In this document: positions 9,551-21,167 of the stretch, piece by piece
Layout of the letters: each line of letters begins with the position of its first letter
Numbering within the stretch: the stretch's first letter is position 1
Assembly (NCBI RefSeq): GCF_029227915.1
Contig: NC_079881.1
Location: 17,957,501 to 18,021,500, forward strand
From: Hydractinia symbiolongicarpus
Taxonomy: Eukaryota; Cnidaria; Hydrozoa; Anthoathecata; Hydractiniidae
DNA length: 64,000 nucleotides
Direction: 5' to 3'
Made by a program: the position numbers and the translations under genes
The notes under the pieces: model-generated
Databases searched by the model: none
What the model was told of the DNA's origin: nothing
Seen by the model: only the letters and a program-made list of their open reading frames with translations

Positions 9551-11984
9551 ATCGACATTGGACAATATCAAGTTCTTGACAAATTTAACTCGTGAATTGG
9601 AGCAGCTCTTAACAATGGAACCCTTGTTATCAGGGAATGCAATCCTCAGCTTAAAATCAGTACGAGTATAGAAAAAAGGAGCTCACAATCTAATTTTGAA
9701 TGTTATATAATACCACCGTTGGTAACAGTCTTTGGAATTAGTTTGTTTTGCCTTGTATTATATTATATTGTGTAAGCAACACATTCGGATGTTATACCGT
9801 TTTTCGTTTTGCATTGTTGAAGACTTTTAAGATGCATTTTATACTTTTATCGATGAATAATGGCCGCAACGGTCGAAATACATTTTGAAAAATACATTGC
9901 TCTTTCTTATCTATGAATATATTTATATAAGCATCGCCATACACCATAACGAAAAAAGATGATATATGGGCGAAATAATTAATTGCCACCGTAGTGACAA
10001 AATGTACTTTTTCTTTAAGAAAGCGACTAACTCTTTGAACAACAGAGCACAATCGAAAAGTAAGGCAAGAGCGAGGCAAAGCTGTCTTTTAATACAAAAT
10101 CAAGATTGGATGTAAAAGCCTAATGTGAGTGATTCAAAATGTTTGATCTATAGGGTTTATCACAGGGATTTGATTGTTTCATCATAGTCGGAATTTTTCT
10201 TGATGTATTTATAAAAAGCATTACAATGGAAATGCAGCTACATGTTCTTCTCATTAATTAAATTTTGGGTGACGACGCAAGCACGTGGACGATTTTGCCG
10301 TGCATGTATGATCGTTTAAATCGTGCTATTAATTTCAATTGCGACTCTCTAGGTGAAGATTAAGTTCATGTTCTGATCTTCTGTTTTCAAATTTTTAGGA
10401 TAATATTTTCTCACGTCGCGTAGAATGTTTTCACGGGGAGCGACATTTTGTTTTAACTATGTGTGACGTTCTTGTTATACAATAATTAAACCCGCATGGT
10501 CTGTGATAAAGTTTCTAGTTAAATTTTCTAAAGTTTCTTCTCTTCTTTACAAAAATCTTCATAGAAAAGTTCGCGCCGCGGAAGAACTTTTTCATACGCA
10601 AGTTAGTCTCCAGTCCGTTTGTTTGTTTTAATTGTACAAGGGTGGAAGACTATGCTTTAAGTTTATCTAGTTGGGCATCATTGCGACAATCCTAATTAAG
10701 TTACCAGGGGGTGGGTAAAATTGACAAACTGTGATTTTTTAAAAAAAGCAGCAATGAACCCTCTCCTTCCTTATCATCTTCTGTGAAAACATAACTTTGT
10801 TAATGTACAATTCGTAGATAATCGTAGTAAGAAACAAAACAGAAGTATAAAACAACATTTTTGGATGCCTATGTCTGCCATGAGAATGCAATCCGATTAA
10901 TCTCTCGCACGAAACTAAAAATATAAACATTCGAATTTTAACTTAGTAGAAAGAAGAAAGTTCTTGCCATAACAACGCGAAAATACAGCGTATTTATCTT
11001 GGAAATTCTTTATTTACTTTGATTATTTAAAAATGTTGCGAAGTGTATCAACTTGAAAGTGCATTTGCCAGGGGTAAAGTTTTTTCTAATTTTTGTTGTT
11101 TCCACTTCGCAAAGGATAGTATTTTAATATTCAACAACTGTCAAACCCATTTTTGGTTGTTAAATATTTTTTTGGGAGGTCAATTTGTCAAAAATAGGGT
11201 ATTTTAGCCCGTTTTAACCATGTTTTGATAGCGCATTTGCCAGGGCAATTTCTTTTTAGTTTTTAATAGGTTTAGGTTTTCTACAGAGCTTACGTGCTAT
11301 ATTTATGGAATCAATAACTGTCAGTGAAAAAATGTGAAGTATTTTTAAGAAAATGCACCTCAGAAAAAATAAAAATGGTGTCGTGCACCATATATTTTCA
11401 CATGCGAAGTCGTTCTACTGTAAAAAAAACCCTGTTTTTTAATTTTTTTTTAAAATGGTAGCAAAACATGTCGTTAAATTCTACATGACGATCTATATTA
11501 ATAAATTTTTTACAATAGAATAGGGACCTCAATAAATTTGCCTTTACGCACCTTTAAAAGCAGGAAACAGTCTGTTGTTAACACTAACTGAGCGTTTAAT
11601 ACAGGTAAAATGTGCTGGGAAAGTGTATAGGCGTAATATCTTTTTCGAAAAAAAATTTATCACAACTTTGGTTTAAATAGAAACACAGGAAACAGCTCGC
11701 CGTTTTCCCGTCCAGCTAAAAAAAAATACTTACCGACTTGCAGCATCGTCATAAGAAATTGGACAGGACATTTTTTGAATGTTATTACTGGCCATTAGTA
11801 AAGCATCATTTGCGATTAACATAATAGGTTTTATAGGAAGTCATTAAAAATTAGAAAGAAAATCGCTTTTTCTTCAAACTGGGCAATGTAACAAGTTATT
11901 AAATGTCATATGCAGACTTTGTGGACAATTATTTTCATTATACGTTTGTTTACTTCTTTTGTTGCTTGATTTAATAATTGAACT
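9551..11984. other. No supported gene
   Basis: AT-rich intergenic sequence. A phrase around GCATTTGCCAGGG recurs at about 11060 and 11230, suggesting an old local duplication. Nothing else was identified. Confidence 0.4.
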
Positions 11985-12255
11985 ATGTTGCTTGTCAGTA
12001 TTTCGTTGCTACTTAGATCTGCAGCAGTTGGTAGTAATAACGTGCAAGTCAGACGTTCATTTTTATCCACTGACAAGATCATGTTCATCAATACAAGCGA
12101 CAAATCTGTTTGTAGCATATACGGAGCGTTATTTCAATCAATAAATTCTTATGATAACACTTTGGTGTGCCAGTGTCCAAAGTCAAAACGCGTCTTTTAC
12201 AGTATAAATGCTAATCAACAGGCATCTCGTTATGAGCCAAATGCAAATAACTTGG
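11985..12255 (+). CDS. First exon of a putative secreted protein
   Basis: The ATG at 11985 opens MLLVSISLLLRSAAVG, a plausible short signal peptide, followed by a hydrophilic region with STDKIMFINTSDKSVCSIYG and LVCQCPKSKRVFY. Three cysteines lie in the pattern C...CxC, and an N-glycosylation site (NTS) is present. The frame runs open past a possible donor (TTGG|GTCAGT) at 12256; beyond it the translation becomes hydrophobic and loses character, so I end the exon there. From memory the layout is reminiscent of N-terminal modules of cnidarian extracellular proteins, but no family name can be given. Downstream exons were not found, and the Helitron-like element at 12531 may lie in the next intron. 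Confidence 0.45.
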
Positions 12256-12530
12256 GTCAGTATTTCTTGTGTACCTGCAAGATTGTTTGTGTGGTTGTGT
12301 TTGAGTTTTTCTTGCGTCTTGATTGGCTAATCTACGCATATTAAGTGAATAACTTCTTTCATAGTTTTATGCATTTTTCTAATACTTCTTCTACTATCGC
12401 GGAATATACAGTGCAACGAATGGCAAAAAGTTGATTAAATTAATTTTGATCTTAATTCTAACATGCGCCTCAATAACTTAATAAACTAAATAGCTAGAGT
12501 ATCATTCAAAATAACAACCGTAAATAATTA

Positions 12531-12662
12531 TCTATATTATAATACCCGTATACGTCTGTCTGTCACGCAAAATACTAGCTTAGCTGCGCAATAGCGAGAA
12601 GCACGCAATGCGGTATAAAAAAGACGGGCGAACCCGTGGATTGTCCACGGGCTAACGACTAG
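12531..12662 (+). mobile_element. Minimal Helitron-like element (132 bp)
   Basis: Has all the hallmarks of Helitron ends: it starts with TC (TCTATATTATAATACCCG) directly after an A, carries a perfect 8-bp-stem hairpin (CCCGTGGA TTG TCCACGGG, 12633-12651), then seven bases, then CTAG at 12659-12662 followed by T. There is no coding capacity, so it depends on an autonomous relative. Related ends occur at 6860, 7305, 14730 (minus) and 31816. Confidence 0.7.
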
Positions 12663-13915
12663 TCTAATGAATTATCACAAAAGACGACGCCTTTTTTCAT
12701 GTGAACTGTTTATCTAGTCATCAACAAAGTAAAATCATTTGTTTATTCAAGTGCCCTTTTTGATTAGGAGCCCCTCTCTAATGAGCGCCTATTCCAAAAT
12801 TAAATATTGTGCTCAATTAATCTCAGAAAATGTCAACAAAAGTCAGTAATAGTTTCTTACTTTTATTTATCAACCGAACACAAAGTAAGTTATGGTTGTA
12901 GGACAGCTTTAGATTCTACCGACTTCTTTCTTAGTACTGCTTACCTTTAGTATATACCTACAAATGTGTACCTTAATAAAAAAATTTTATTTCCTTCTGT
13001 TTATGATTGTTAATTTTCTAATTTGATTTCTAATAAGGCTTTTGAATTGTTCCAAAATCTAGTCGACAAAAAATGATTAAATTTTGTGCAAGTGACTAAT
13101 ATTTCTGCTGACTAAAAACTTTGACTGAGCTTTTCTTTAACGATCAGGTAATTAAGTACAAACATTTGACAATCGATAAGAGGACAAAACTTTTGACTAA
13201 AACAGTGCCTATTAAATTATATAGTCATTATAAGGCCAATGTTGAATCGATTTTATCAGGCATTATGACTTCCATTTTTCATTTGTTGGTTTGAATGTAC
13301 ATATTAAATAATGTTACCATAATATTTTGTGGTTTTTGTAACCAATTTTCCCTGTTCTGTTTTGAAAATGCTTTTTATATAAATTCATATAAATAAACAA
13401 TTTTTAAAATTATGATTCTTATAGTGTTTTTACTTTACTTTGAAGATCTCTTTTTTGTTACAATATGGGTAAGCATCCGCAACAATTTATTTTAATATGC
13501 ATCGTCTCTGTATAAACTAATAACACGCACATTTTTTTTGTGCGATATGAAAAGTGGTGTTACGTAGTTACGCAATATATTTGTACATGAAATAGCAAAT
13601 GCGATGTACAGCGGATAAATATAATACCTATACTGTTCAAATAAAAGTAGCTACCTCAAAAATGATTGTTTAAAAAATCTGACGCATTTGATACTCCTTA
13701 AAATGGAAATACTCTACAGTGTATACTTTAAAATGGACAACCATTGCCTGACCATTCCTTCATAACCCTTATAATAAAACCTCTCCAATTCGGACATTTT
13801 ACTGGTCCCATCACATCTTCAATTTGCAGTAAGAAAAAGGAAAGTCACGGTGGAAACCCCAGAGTTTATCATGTACACTGATTCAGAATTAAAAGTGTAC
13901 GAGAACAAGTAGGAT
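12663..13915. other. No supported gene
   Basis: AT-rich; includes weak repeat-like text at 12770 (GGAGCCCCTCTCTAATGAGCG). No gene is seen. Confidence 0.4.
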
Positions 13916-13921
13916 GCTATA

Positions 13922-14343
13922 GGACCTTCTTTCCAGCAAAGGCTTTGTCAGTGCACTATCTTAAATATGATCATCGCAACACAAAACTTGACAGAACCCA
14001 GGTACCCAACCCTCATGGAATTGGAAAGTGTTTCAAAGCACCTATGTAAACTTTATCCTGGTCTCCTTGTCAATGGAAAAGTGAAAGTCTGTTTCTTTTT
14101 AAATTAATTTTGAACTTTTTAAAAGGTTGTAAAAGACTTGACACCATCCATTTTCACAACCTATTGATTATCTTCAATTCAAATATGTTCATTATATTTT
14201 GCTTATTTCATTTTCTTTTCATTTAAATTTTAAATTCAATACAGGATGCGTTCTTCAACAAACTGAAATGTCGACTGCAGAATAAGCCTCCTGTAAAGAA
14301 GAAACACTTAAAAGATCTAGGTTTTATGGACAACAGATTTTGA
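13922..14343 (+). pseudogene. Fragment resembling cnidarian SAMD3-like repetitive gene
   Basis: Two open blocks are joined by a possible intron. The first (13922-14080) reads YPTLMELESVSKHLCKLYPG and ends at AAA|GTGAAA. The second (14245-14343), after an ACAG acceptor, reads DAFFNKLKCRLQNKPPVKKK and stops at TGA. The order 'YPT-x-E ... L-x-x-KYP ... W/F-x-x-x-L-x-x-R-x-x-N' followed by a basic tail is familiar from the abundant uncharacterised SAMD3-like proteins of cnidarians. A further frame around 14345-14460 (TSVEEEISNPL) may be a shifted continuation. No start is visible, so it is most likely a relic. Confidence 0.35.
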
Positions 14344-14724
14344 AGACATTTCCAGATCATGAAACTTCTGATCTAACTTCTGTAGAGGAAGAAATAAGCA
14401 ACCCACTGAATGACGAACAGTATATGTTCACAGAGCAAAAAAATAGTCCATAATGTTTGACATGTGATGAACATCAATAGAGAAATGGAAAAGGCCAAAC
14501 CTATGACTCCAACATGATGGTATACCTAGACTTGCTGTTTAACCAAACAGAAATGATGGCTACAAAATTGATTGATCGCTCTTCTATTTTGGAGAAAAAA
14601 TATCCAGGAATAGTCCTATTCAGGTACTAAAAAAGTTAAGCTCTTTTTCAAATACGTAATACTAATAATTAGCAGTTTTCTTAACAGCAAATGCAATATA
14701 TTTTATCCATTTTGTTGAGACGTA

Positions 14725-14785
14725 TCAATTGCTAAGCTACCATTTTGCGTGACAGACAGACAGACAGACGAAGGGTAAAAAATTT
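14725..14785 (-). mobile_element. Helitron-like 5' end fragment, minus orientation
   Basis: The reverse complement reads TACCCTTCGTCTGTCTGTC...CACGCAAAAT, then TAGCTTAGC, matching the first 60 bases of the 12531 element. Confidence 0.45.
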
Positions 14786-14895
14786 AATAAACGCCCCCCC
14801 CCCCCCCTTTTAAACGTCCACCTCGAATAGACGCCTCCAAAAAATGTCAAAAAATTTAATAAACGCCCTGGGCGTTTATTCAAAGAATTACTGTA
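14785..14895. repeat. Poly-C tract and AATAAACGCC-type repeat
   Basis: AATTTAATAAACGCC precedes about fifteen further C residues, recurs 60 bases later as AATAAACGCCCTGG, and is followed by its inverse GGCGTTTATT. A similar GGCGTTTATTC occurs near 37300. This looks like a short repeat family with inverted ends. Confidence 0.4.
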
Positions 14896-16320
14896 ACTAA
14901 TTTACAATTTTACAAAATTATTTTTTAAAGTGACAACGTCCTTTCAGTTATGATGTTTATGCTTTATATTTTTTGTTTACAATATTTTTTTAGATTGTTC
15001 ACGATGTTAAACAGCTTTTGGACCAAAGTAATCAAAACTTTGCAGAAGATTCATTGCCACGCCTTGAGAAAACAGTCGATGTATTTTGCATTTTCAAAGT
15101 TTCCTTTTATGGCAGGATTAGTGCAGTGACAATCCGGAAAGTGTAAGTAATATTCTACTGATGGAATTTCGAAATAATCATTTTTTATTTGAAATTAACC
15201 TGTTATTGTCCTGAATTCTAGATTTCATGCTTGTTTCGCTACTATCAGTATTGGATCAAATGTTTGATAAAAAAGGAAGGGGTTGAAAAAGAAGAAACCA
15301 TCCTCATTGATTTACATTTTAATTTTATGAATTTTGTTTGGAAATATCACCGTAGCAAAAAGCTGTAGCTTTAACAGCGTCTTACTTTGAAAGTTATTTT
15401 CTTTGAATTTCTTACATTGTACTTCCTAACGCCTATATTCAATATCAAGAGTATCTTATGTAACAAAAAATTTCGGATAAAACTTCCGTCGCCTAATGGA
15501 AATAACGTCACTTGTCTGATATTTTTTGTACGTAGAAATTAATAAGTTGATAAAAGACACAGTTTCTAAATTTTTGACATTTCTAAGCAGTTAATATTTG
15601 TTAAATATCATAATTTTCTTTATGATTTAGAATAAGGACAAGCCAGATAAAATAAAGCAAATTTCCGTGTGGCATGCCGTCGATATTTGTCGAAAACGGG
15701 ACTTCAAAGAGCTTCGCTTTTGTTGGGTCATAGACTGTGATGTCATCACTTGATCTGAATTTTTCTTTCTTGGTTTTTCTAAGTTCTTGATGTTGAGTAT
15801 CCGAAAGATTCTATTGTTCCATTGTCCATCATTCATCGTAGAGTTTTCATGGACAGCCGTGTTTCAGAAACTGAAGTAGAGATTGCAGTGCTGCATGGAA
15901 AGAAATCTCGCCGTACTTTCTTGCATGACTTTCTTATTTTTAGCATTGCCTCGTTTATTTCGTACTTATTAACAGATACGGTTTTTACACCTGAATAAAT
16001 AATTTTATACTAATATTTACTCCATTTTAATTCCCTTCACGTGCCGATTTTAAGAAAATTTACCGCATTCAAGAAAAAAACACTTTCTTTATGTGGACCA
16101 ATATTTACTTAAAATAAGAAAAATATTTATTCAAAATGAGAAAACCGCCCGCGAAGAAGAAATATTTTTTTACTTAATTTTAGTAAATTGATCTTATTTC
16201 TTTCAAGTAAAATTTTCTTATCAAGAAAAGTAAACTTACTTCTTGGAATAAAAAACTTTACTTAAAACATGAATAGATTGACTTGAGTTTATTTTTTTAC
16301 TCAGTTTAAGATTTTATTTT
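14896..16320. other. No supported gene
   Basis: AT-rich intergenic sequence; 16020-16310 is especially rich in runs such as TTTACTTAAAATAAG. No gene or clear element is seen. Confidence 0.35.
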
Positions 16321-16359
16321 CACCAATGACGAAAGTTGTGTGTTTACATCAGTTCCTCA

Positions 16360-16514
16360 ACTATGCAATAGATACCAGTCCTATTTTTATGCTAAGAGCT
16401 AAGCAAAAAGGACTGATTTACACTTTTATAGTATCTGGCATGACCCGGCTGGTGTTTGAACCCAAAACCTGCCGCACTGGAACCGAACGCTCTACAACTA
16501 GGCTACCAGTCGAC
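16360..16514 (-). repeat. tRNA-derived SINE
   Basis: On the minus strand the head reads GGTAGCCTAGTTGTAGAGCG (A box TAGCCTAGTTG) and, about 40 bases on, GGGTTCAAACACC (B box, + strand 16451-16463), a spacing typical of a tRNA promoter. It continues into a short tail of unrelated sequence (toward 16360), as SINEs do; there is no foldable full tRNA. Confidence 0.6.
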
Positions 16515-16976
16515 GTAAACAAATTAAATATAAAAAAATTCTTGTGTGAAAGTTTTTAATTTATTAAATTGAAAAAGAAATGTAAACGTATAGCGTCGTT
16601 GTTATACATTGTTGTTGTATTTTCAACATGTCAAAGCATTACCCGGTTCTCTTAGTAAGAAAACACTAACCATTAACGAAAAAATCAAACTTCTTGATAC
16701 TCAAAAAATGAAAAAGCAAAGATGTCGACAGCTAGCTGATCAATTTAGTATTGTTCAATTTGTTCCAGCTTTTCTTCCCAATTCGATTTTTTGAAATTGA
16801 CATAAACTTGCAATAACTTTACTTGTTGTTAAACAAAGAACTTGGATTTAAAAAATTATCAAATATATCAATATATTATATCAAAGTATATTAAATTACA
16901 TTGATGGATGCCCGTCTTCTTGCAAAGTAGACATCACACTTTCCTTAGAAATAAGCCCGTCCTACTTGGTTCTAGG

Positions 16977-17030
16977 TCTCGTCGACATATTTCACTGGAC
17001 AAAAGGGGCTAGTGAAATATGTCGACGAGA
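16977..17030. repeat. Perfect 20-bp inverted repeat, 14-nt loop
   Basis: TCTCGTCGACATATTTCACT and its exact reverse complement flank GGACAAAAGGGGCT. A CCTACTTGGTTCTAG phrase just before it resembles the Ginger subterminal motif. Confidence 0.85.
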
Positions 17031-17836
17031 ACATAAAAATTTCCGGCATTTTGCGAGAATTACTGCATAAAACCCATGCCGAGTCTTCAGTAAGACACAG
17101 ACTCAAAACTAAGAGTATCAAAAGTTATTTATATTTTTTTTAGTGGTCCCATATTTACGTTCATACCGCATATTCTAGCTACAAAGGGAATTTATTCTTA
17201 ATTAAAATTTACTGCAGCAGGATTACAGTCTTGTAAGTATTAATGCCATCCATTATATATTTTACTTGTACATATTAAAAATTCCAGTAGTACAATACAA
17301 ATTTCATTATCCGTTCTGTACATTTTTGAAACAGGACTGGAAGGGAATATTAGTCGTGGGTTAACTTTTCTTAAATTATTTTCTAAGAATGTGTAGTTAT
17401 TCAGGGCAGTGTCTATGTGACCCGATCAAAAGTCGGGTTGGGAGGAAGGCTTTCGGCGCCCTATACGACGTCGGATGCCAGGGTTTTTTTAAAAACGCGG
17501 TAACACATGTTGCTAATTAATTTATTAAATTTATTACAAATGTCCGTCCGTCGGTCCTTTAAAATAGTAGCAGGGAGCAGCTATTATTCTTTCCCCTTGG
17601 AACAAAGAATGTAATTTTGTACTTGCGGATGGGATGAGTTTTAAGTTAATATTGGAATAGAATTGGAAATTAAAGAACAAAAGTTATAACTGCTGCAACC
17701 TGAGTAGTTATAACAAGTTGCTCTCATTATTTGCCTCACAATATGAACAGCGTATAGAAGGATTAACTCATTAGGAATAGACAATTTATTTGATCTAGAC
17801 ACGCTTCATGTGAACAAGAATAAAAACAAATCAATA
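17031..17836. other. No supported gene
   Basis: AT-rich, no motif or repeat identified; contains the presumed 5' flank of the small gene at 17837. Confidence 0.35.
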
Positions 17837-18171
17837 ATGACTGCAATTAAGGTTGCAATAGCTTCATCAATATTCATTGTTGTGTTGATTTCTACCAACT
17901 GTTGCTGCGTATACAAAAGGTAGATATATTTTTTTATATTCCGTGTTGAAAATAATCGCAAAAAATAGGTCTACAATCTCAAAGTGAAATGACTGCAGTA
18001 ATAGAAAATGCGTTTCCTACGAAATTTGTGGTAAAAAATACAGGGAGAGTTTTTCAAAGGGCGAATCGGTGAAGTATCTACATGCTTTTTTTATACAGGG
18101 ACAACGATATTCTTCAAAACTTCTCGATCTTTGCTAATATATTGGAAATGACGAGATGTGTAATTATATGA
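17837..18171 (+). CDS. Small putative secreted or membrane peptide, two exons (51 aa)
   Basis: Exon 1 (17837-17919) starts MTAIKVAIASSIFIVVLIS, a strong signal peptide or single membrane span, then TNCCCVYK, and ends AAAAG|GTAGAT. Exon 2 (18099-18171) follows an excellent acceptor (TTTTTTTATACAG) and continues in frame as DNDILQNFSIFANILEMT to TGA. The join (phase 2) makes arginine. The gene has 52 codons including the stop. Evidence is the combination of a hydrophobic leader, three consecutive cysteines and phase-consistent splice sites. No family is recognised, and a chance assembly is possible at this length. Confidence 0.35.
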
Positions 18172-18664
18172 GCAGGTTATATAATTTTTAATCAATGTGT
18201 CCAGATTCGATGTTCTTTTTAAAGTAACTTTTTCGTCATTATTAAAATGGGAACATTATTTTTTCTTCTGTCGCTTTCTTCATCAACATAACAATAAGAG
18301 CGTTTACTAATGACACCAAATGAAATTGAACAATGTGGCGATATATTTCTTCTAAGAAGCACAAGAACATCTCCAACGTAATTGGCTAAGAGAAGATACA
18401 TAAATGTAATATCTCATATTTAAAATGTAAAATGTTTGCATCAAATTTTCAGAAGACCAAATAGTGATACAAAAAAAACAAATGTGGTACAGAAAATATT
18501 CGAATTTCGAAATTGATTTGGACTGCTATGAGAACAATTTTTTTTTAATGTAAAGAAAGGCATCTTTTGTTAATTCCATCTGTTTGTCTGCGTCTAACTG
18601 GCATTAATCACTATCTGTATGTTAAACGTCTAAATTAGACCTAGGATTACCTGTCCACGTTCAT

Positions 18665-19443
18665 AAGCTTGGTTTCCACTGGTGACTAACGTAAAGTAGT
18701 GTGAAATAATTTTTTGAACATAATTTCTTATTTCGCAACATCTAATCGATAATGCATAGTTTCCACTGAAAGGAAGGCTTATTTCACGGTAAAAAGAACC
18801 AACATGTACGTGATATTTTTGAAAAAGAAAAGTTCCTGATAACATTGTTTTTGTTGAAAATATGAAGAAAATAGAAATTATATTTAAGTCAGAATAGTTA
18901 ATTATCTATGGAAACATGCACAGATATTTTTCGACAATCGTATATCGTTCATTCGTGCGTTTTTTAGCGCAAAATTTTCGTAAACCTAAACAAAGTATAG
19001 CCATTACCAACTTTCATACAGCGCAGTCTGGGCACTAGTGAAGCCATACGAAAAAAACGTTCTCGCCTCCAGTCCACACAAAAATCATTTTCAAAAAAGT
19101 AAAATAAGAAGAGTGCCGTTCCCTTTCTAAATTCTGTTTCAGATGGTTTATTTTAATTAATTAAAAAAAACGCGCCATAAAATTTCATTCCTAAACCTTT
19201 TTATTCCACAAATTAATTCACTGCATGTTTTCCAACTCACATTTTCTTTGATGTTTTCTTATTCCATGAAATCAGCGTGAACTGGGTATCAAAAGTCCAC
19301 GTTATTTCATGAATTAAGAAGAAAGTTAGTTTGAAATAACACAAATTAAACATGTTTCCACTGCGGACTAACATGAAGTAAGAAATTATGTTCACAAATG
19401 AATTCATGTTATTTCACGTTAGTCACCAGTGGAAACCAAGCTT
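18665..19443. mobile_element. Non-autonomous element with long terminal inverted repeats (779 bp)
   Basis: AAGCTTGGTTTCCACTGGTG (continuing ACTAACGT) at 18665 is repeated exactly in reverse complement at 19416-19443. With gaps the match runs about 75 bases inward (GAACATAATTTCTTA in both arms). The interior has further TTTCCACT and TTATTTCA subterminal copies. No coding frame and no clear target duplication were seen, so the superfamily is not assigned. Confidence 0.55.
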
Positions 19444-19659
19444 TAACAGAGGAATCGCTTTTTTAGCATGAAATATAAAAAAAATATGCAGCAATATATT
19501 GACTTATTTTGACCGCAGCATAAACTCAAATTAGTCTTTTAAAAAATTATTAAGAAGAAAATTTCAAAACTGGAATATACCAAGCGCGTAATCGATACTT
19601 CATGAGCGTCTAACTCCCGCTACAAGTACTTTTTACGTTCACAATGTGCGCTAAGTCAG

Positions 19660-19825
19660 AAAGCGAATCTCCACTAGACAATTTTCACGACGATCGTCAA
19701 ATAATTATTGACGATACCTGCACAAAGTGAAAAAAATCACATTGCTGCAGCGAAATTATCCCCTGACGAAAAATAGAGTAGATTTCTACTTTTCATCAAG
19801 CATTTGGCGATCGTCAAATTATAAA
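19660..19825. repeat. Possible MITE with CGATCGTCAAAT motifs
   Basis: GACGATCGTCAAATAATTATTGACGAT near 19690 and GGCGATCGTCAAATTATAA near 19806 share a motif. Reading from TCTCCACTAGACAATTTTC at the left, the style is that of a small MITE, but ends could not be fixed. Confidence 0.3.
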
Positions 19826-20610
19826 CCAATCAAAAAAGCAGGAAAACAATAATGAGAAAGCAATTAGTCTTAGAATGATTTATATATGGAATCCAAAGAG
19901 AATGGTCGTGTTGTACTGTTTTCAATGCTGCGACGACTACAAACAGACGTCTGTACGACGCAATAAGGCCACTGGGATACTTATTCACTCTACCGCGAAT
20001 GCTAATTTTTAAATTTGTGTTAACGTTGATAAACCGATAACGAAACTTTGAACGAGTTGTTTCCTTTGTTCGTTGTTTTTTTATATTCATTTTTAACACA
20101 GTTGTGAAGCAAAGAAACAACAAAGTAGAGAAAACCAATCAGTTTCCGATAAAACTTCTACGGCTATCTATCCTGTACTTTTAAATTTTTTTTTCGACTT
20201 ATATTCTTTACTGTTCATAAATGTTTCTTATATCAATCGTAAGTTTTGTTCAACACAATAACATAATTTACGATGTACTATTTCTCCATTGTTACGGAAA
20301 AAATGGAATAAATAAATCTTCCGCAGTTTAGAATATTAATAAAAACGTTCAACCCCACCGGAATTTAAATAGAGCATTCTCCTTACCTAAGCCAATATGC
20401 AACATATACTAACCGAAAGAAAAAATTAACAATTCCCTTAATTTGTTTGTGAAAAAGAACGCCCCCGTATTTTTAAATCAAAACATATTTATCACTCATT
20501 TTATCGAATGTTTTATTAAAGCAAGGATGGCGCAGATGAAATTACAGCTGAATATTGTTCTGTCAATCGACAACAATATATCATATCCATAGGGATAATT
20601 AGTTTGTAAA

Positions 20611-20618
20611 TATATATA
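20611..20618 (+). promoter_or_regulatory. TATA box of the cysteine-rich gene
   Basis: TATATATA lies about 50 bases before the ATG at 20666. Transcription starting some 30 bases downstream would give a 5' leader of only about 25 bases. Confidence 0.45.
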
Positions 20619-20665
20619 GTTCTTTAAGTTAGGTAAAAAACGGCTTCAAAATTATACAAGAGAAA

Positions 20666-21167
20666 ATGCATAATTTGATAATTTTTGTGATGGTTCCGTG
20701 TGTCCTGCTTTCTGTTTGCGTAGCACAGGTGAGTAACATAACAAATAGGTAAACGATTATTAAGAGATTATAAAATACAGTAAATACAAAAGCAATACTC
20801 GTGAAAAGTAAAAATATATTTGCACAATTTTCGTAACTGAATAACAAGCAAAATTAGTAAATGCACACAATCTAGGGCAGATTATGCCCGTGTGATTCTG
20901 TTTTTGCTACTCTGCCTTTTCAATCATGAAATTAAGTAAACTTATGTCGGATAAAATGTTTTTTAGGATTGCTTTTCTTGTGAAGGTTTCGAGTGCAGTA
21001 CAGCAGCTGATTGTGGTGAGTGTGCCGGAATCAGTGGAGCCTGTACATTGCATGACTGTGTAGCGGGATTTTGCGTGGATTCTACCGTCGACGGAAATGC
21101 AAAAAACACTGGCGAATATGAGCCTGTTGACAAAAATGGAGACCCATTACCGATTTCAGTCTCGTAG
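20666..21167 (+). CDS. Secreted cysteine-rich small protein, two exons (87 aa)
   Basis: Exon 1 (20666-20728) encodes a textbook signal peptide of 20 residues (MHNLIIFVMVPCVLLSVCVA) and ends CAG|GTGAGT. Exon 2 (20967-21167), after TGTTTTTTAG, continues in phase 0 to a TAG. The mature 67-residue chain has eight cysteines packed in its first 37 residues (CxxC, then C, CxxC, C, C, C), followed by an acidic cysteine-free tail (GEYEPVDKNGDPLPISVS). Eight cysteines suggest a compact disulfide-bonded domain with four bridges. Splice sites, signal peptide, cysteine spacing and a TATA box all agree. The family is not recognised: it could be a structural (cuticle or capsule), defence or venom-type peptide, and nothing here decides among them. 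Confidence 0.75.

Noticed and set aside
16326-16559. 77-codon frame
   Set aside because: It runs antisense through a tRNA-derived SINE.
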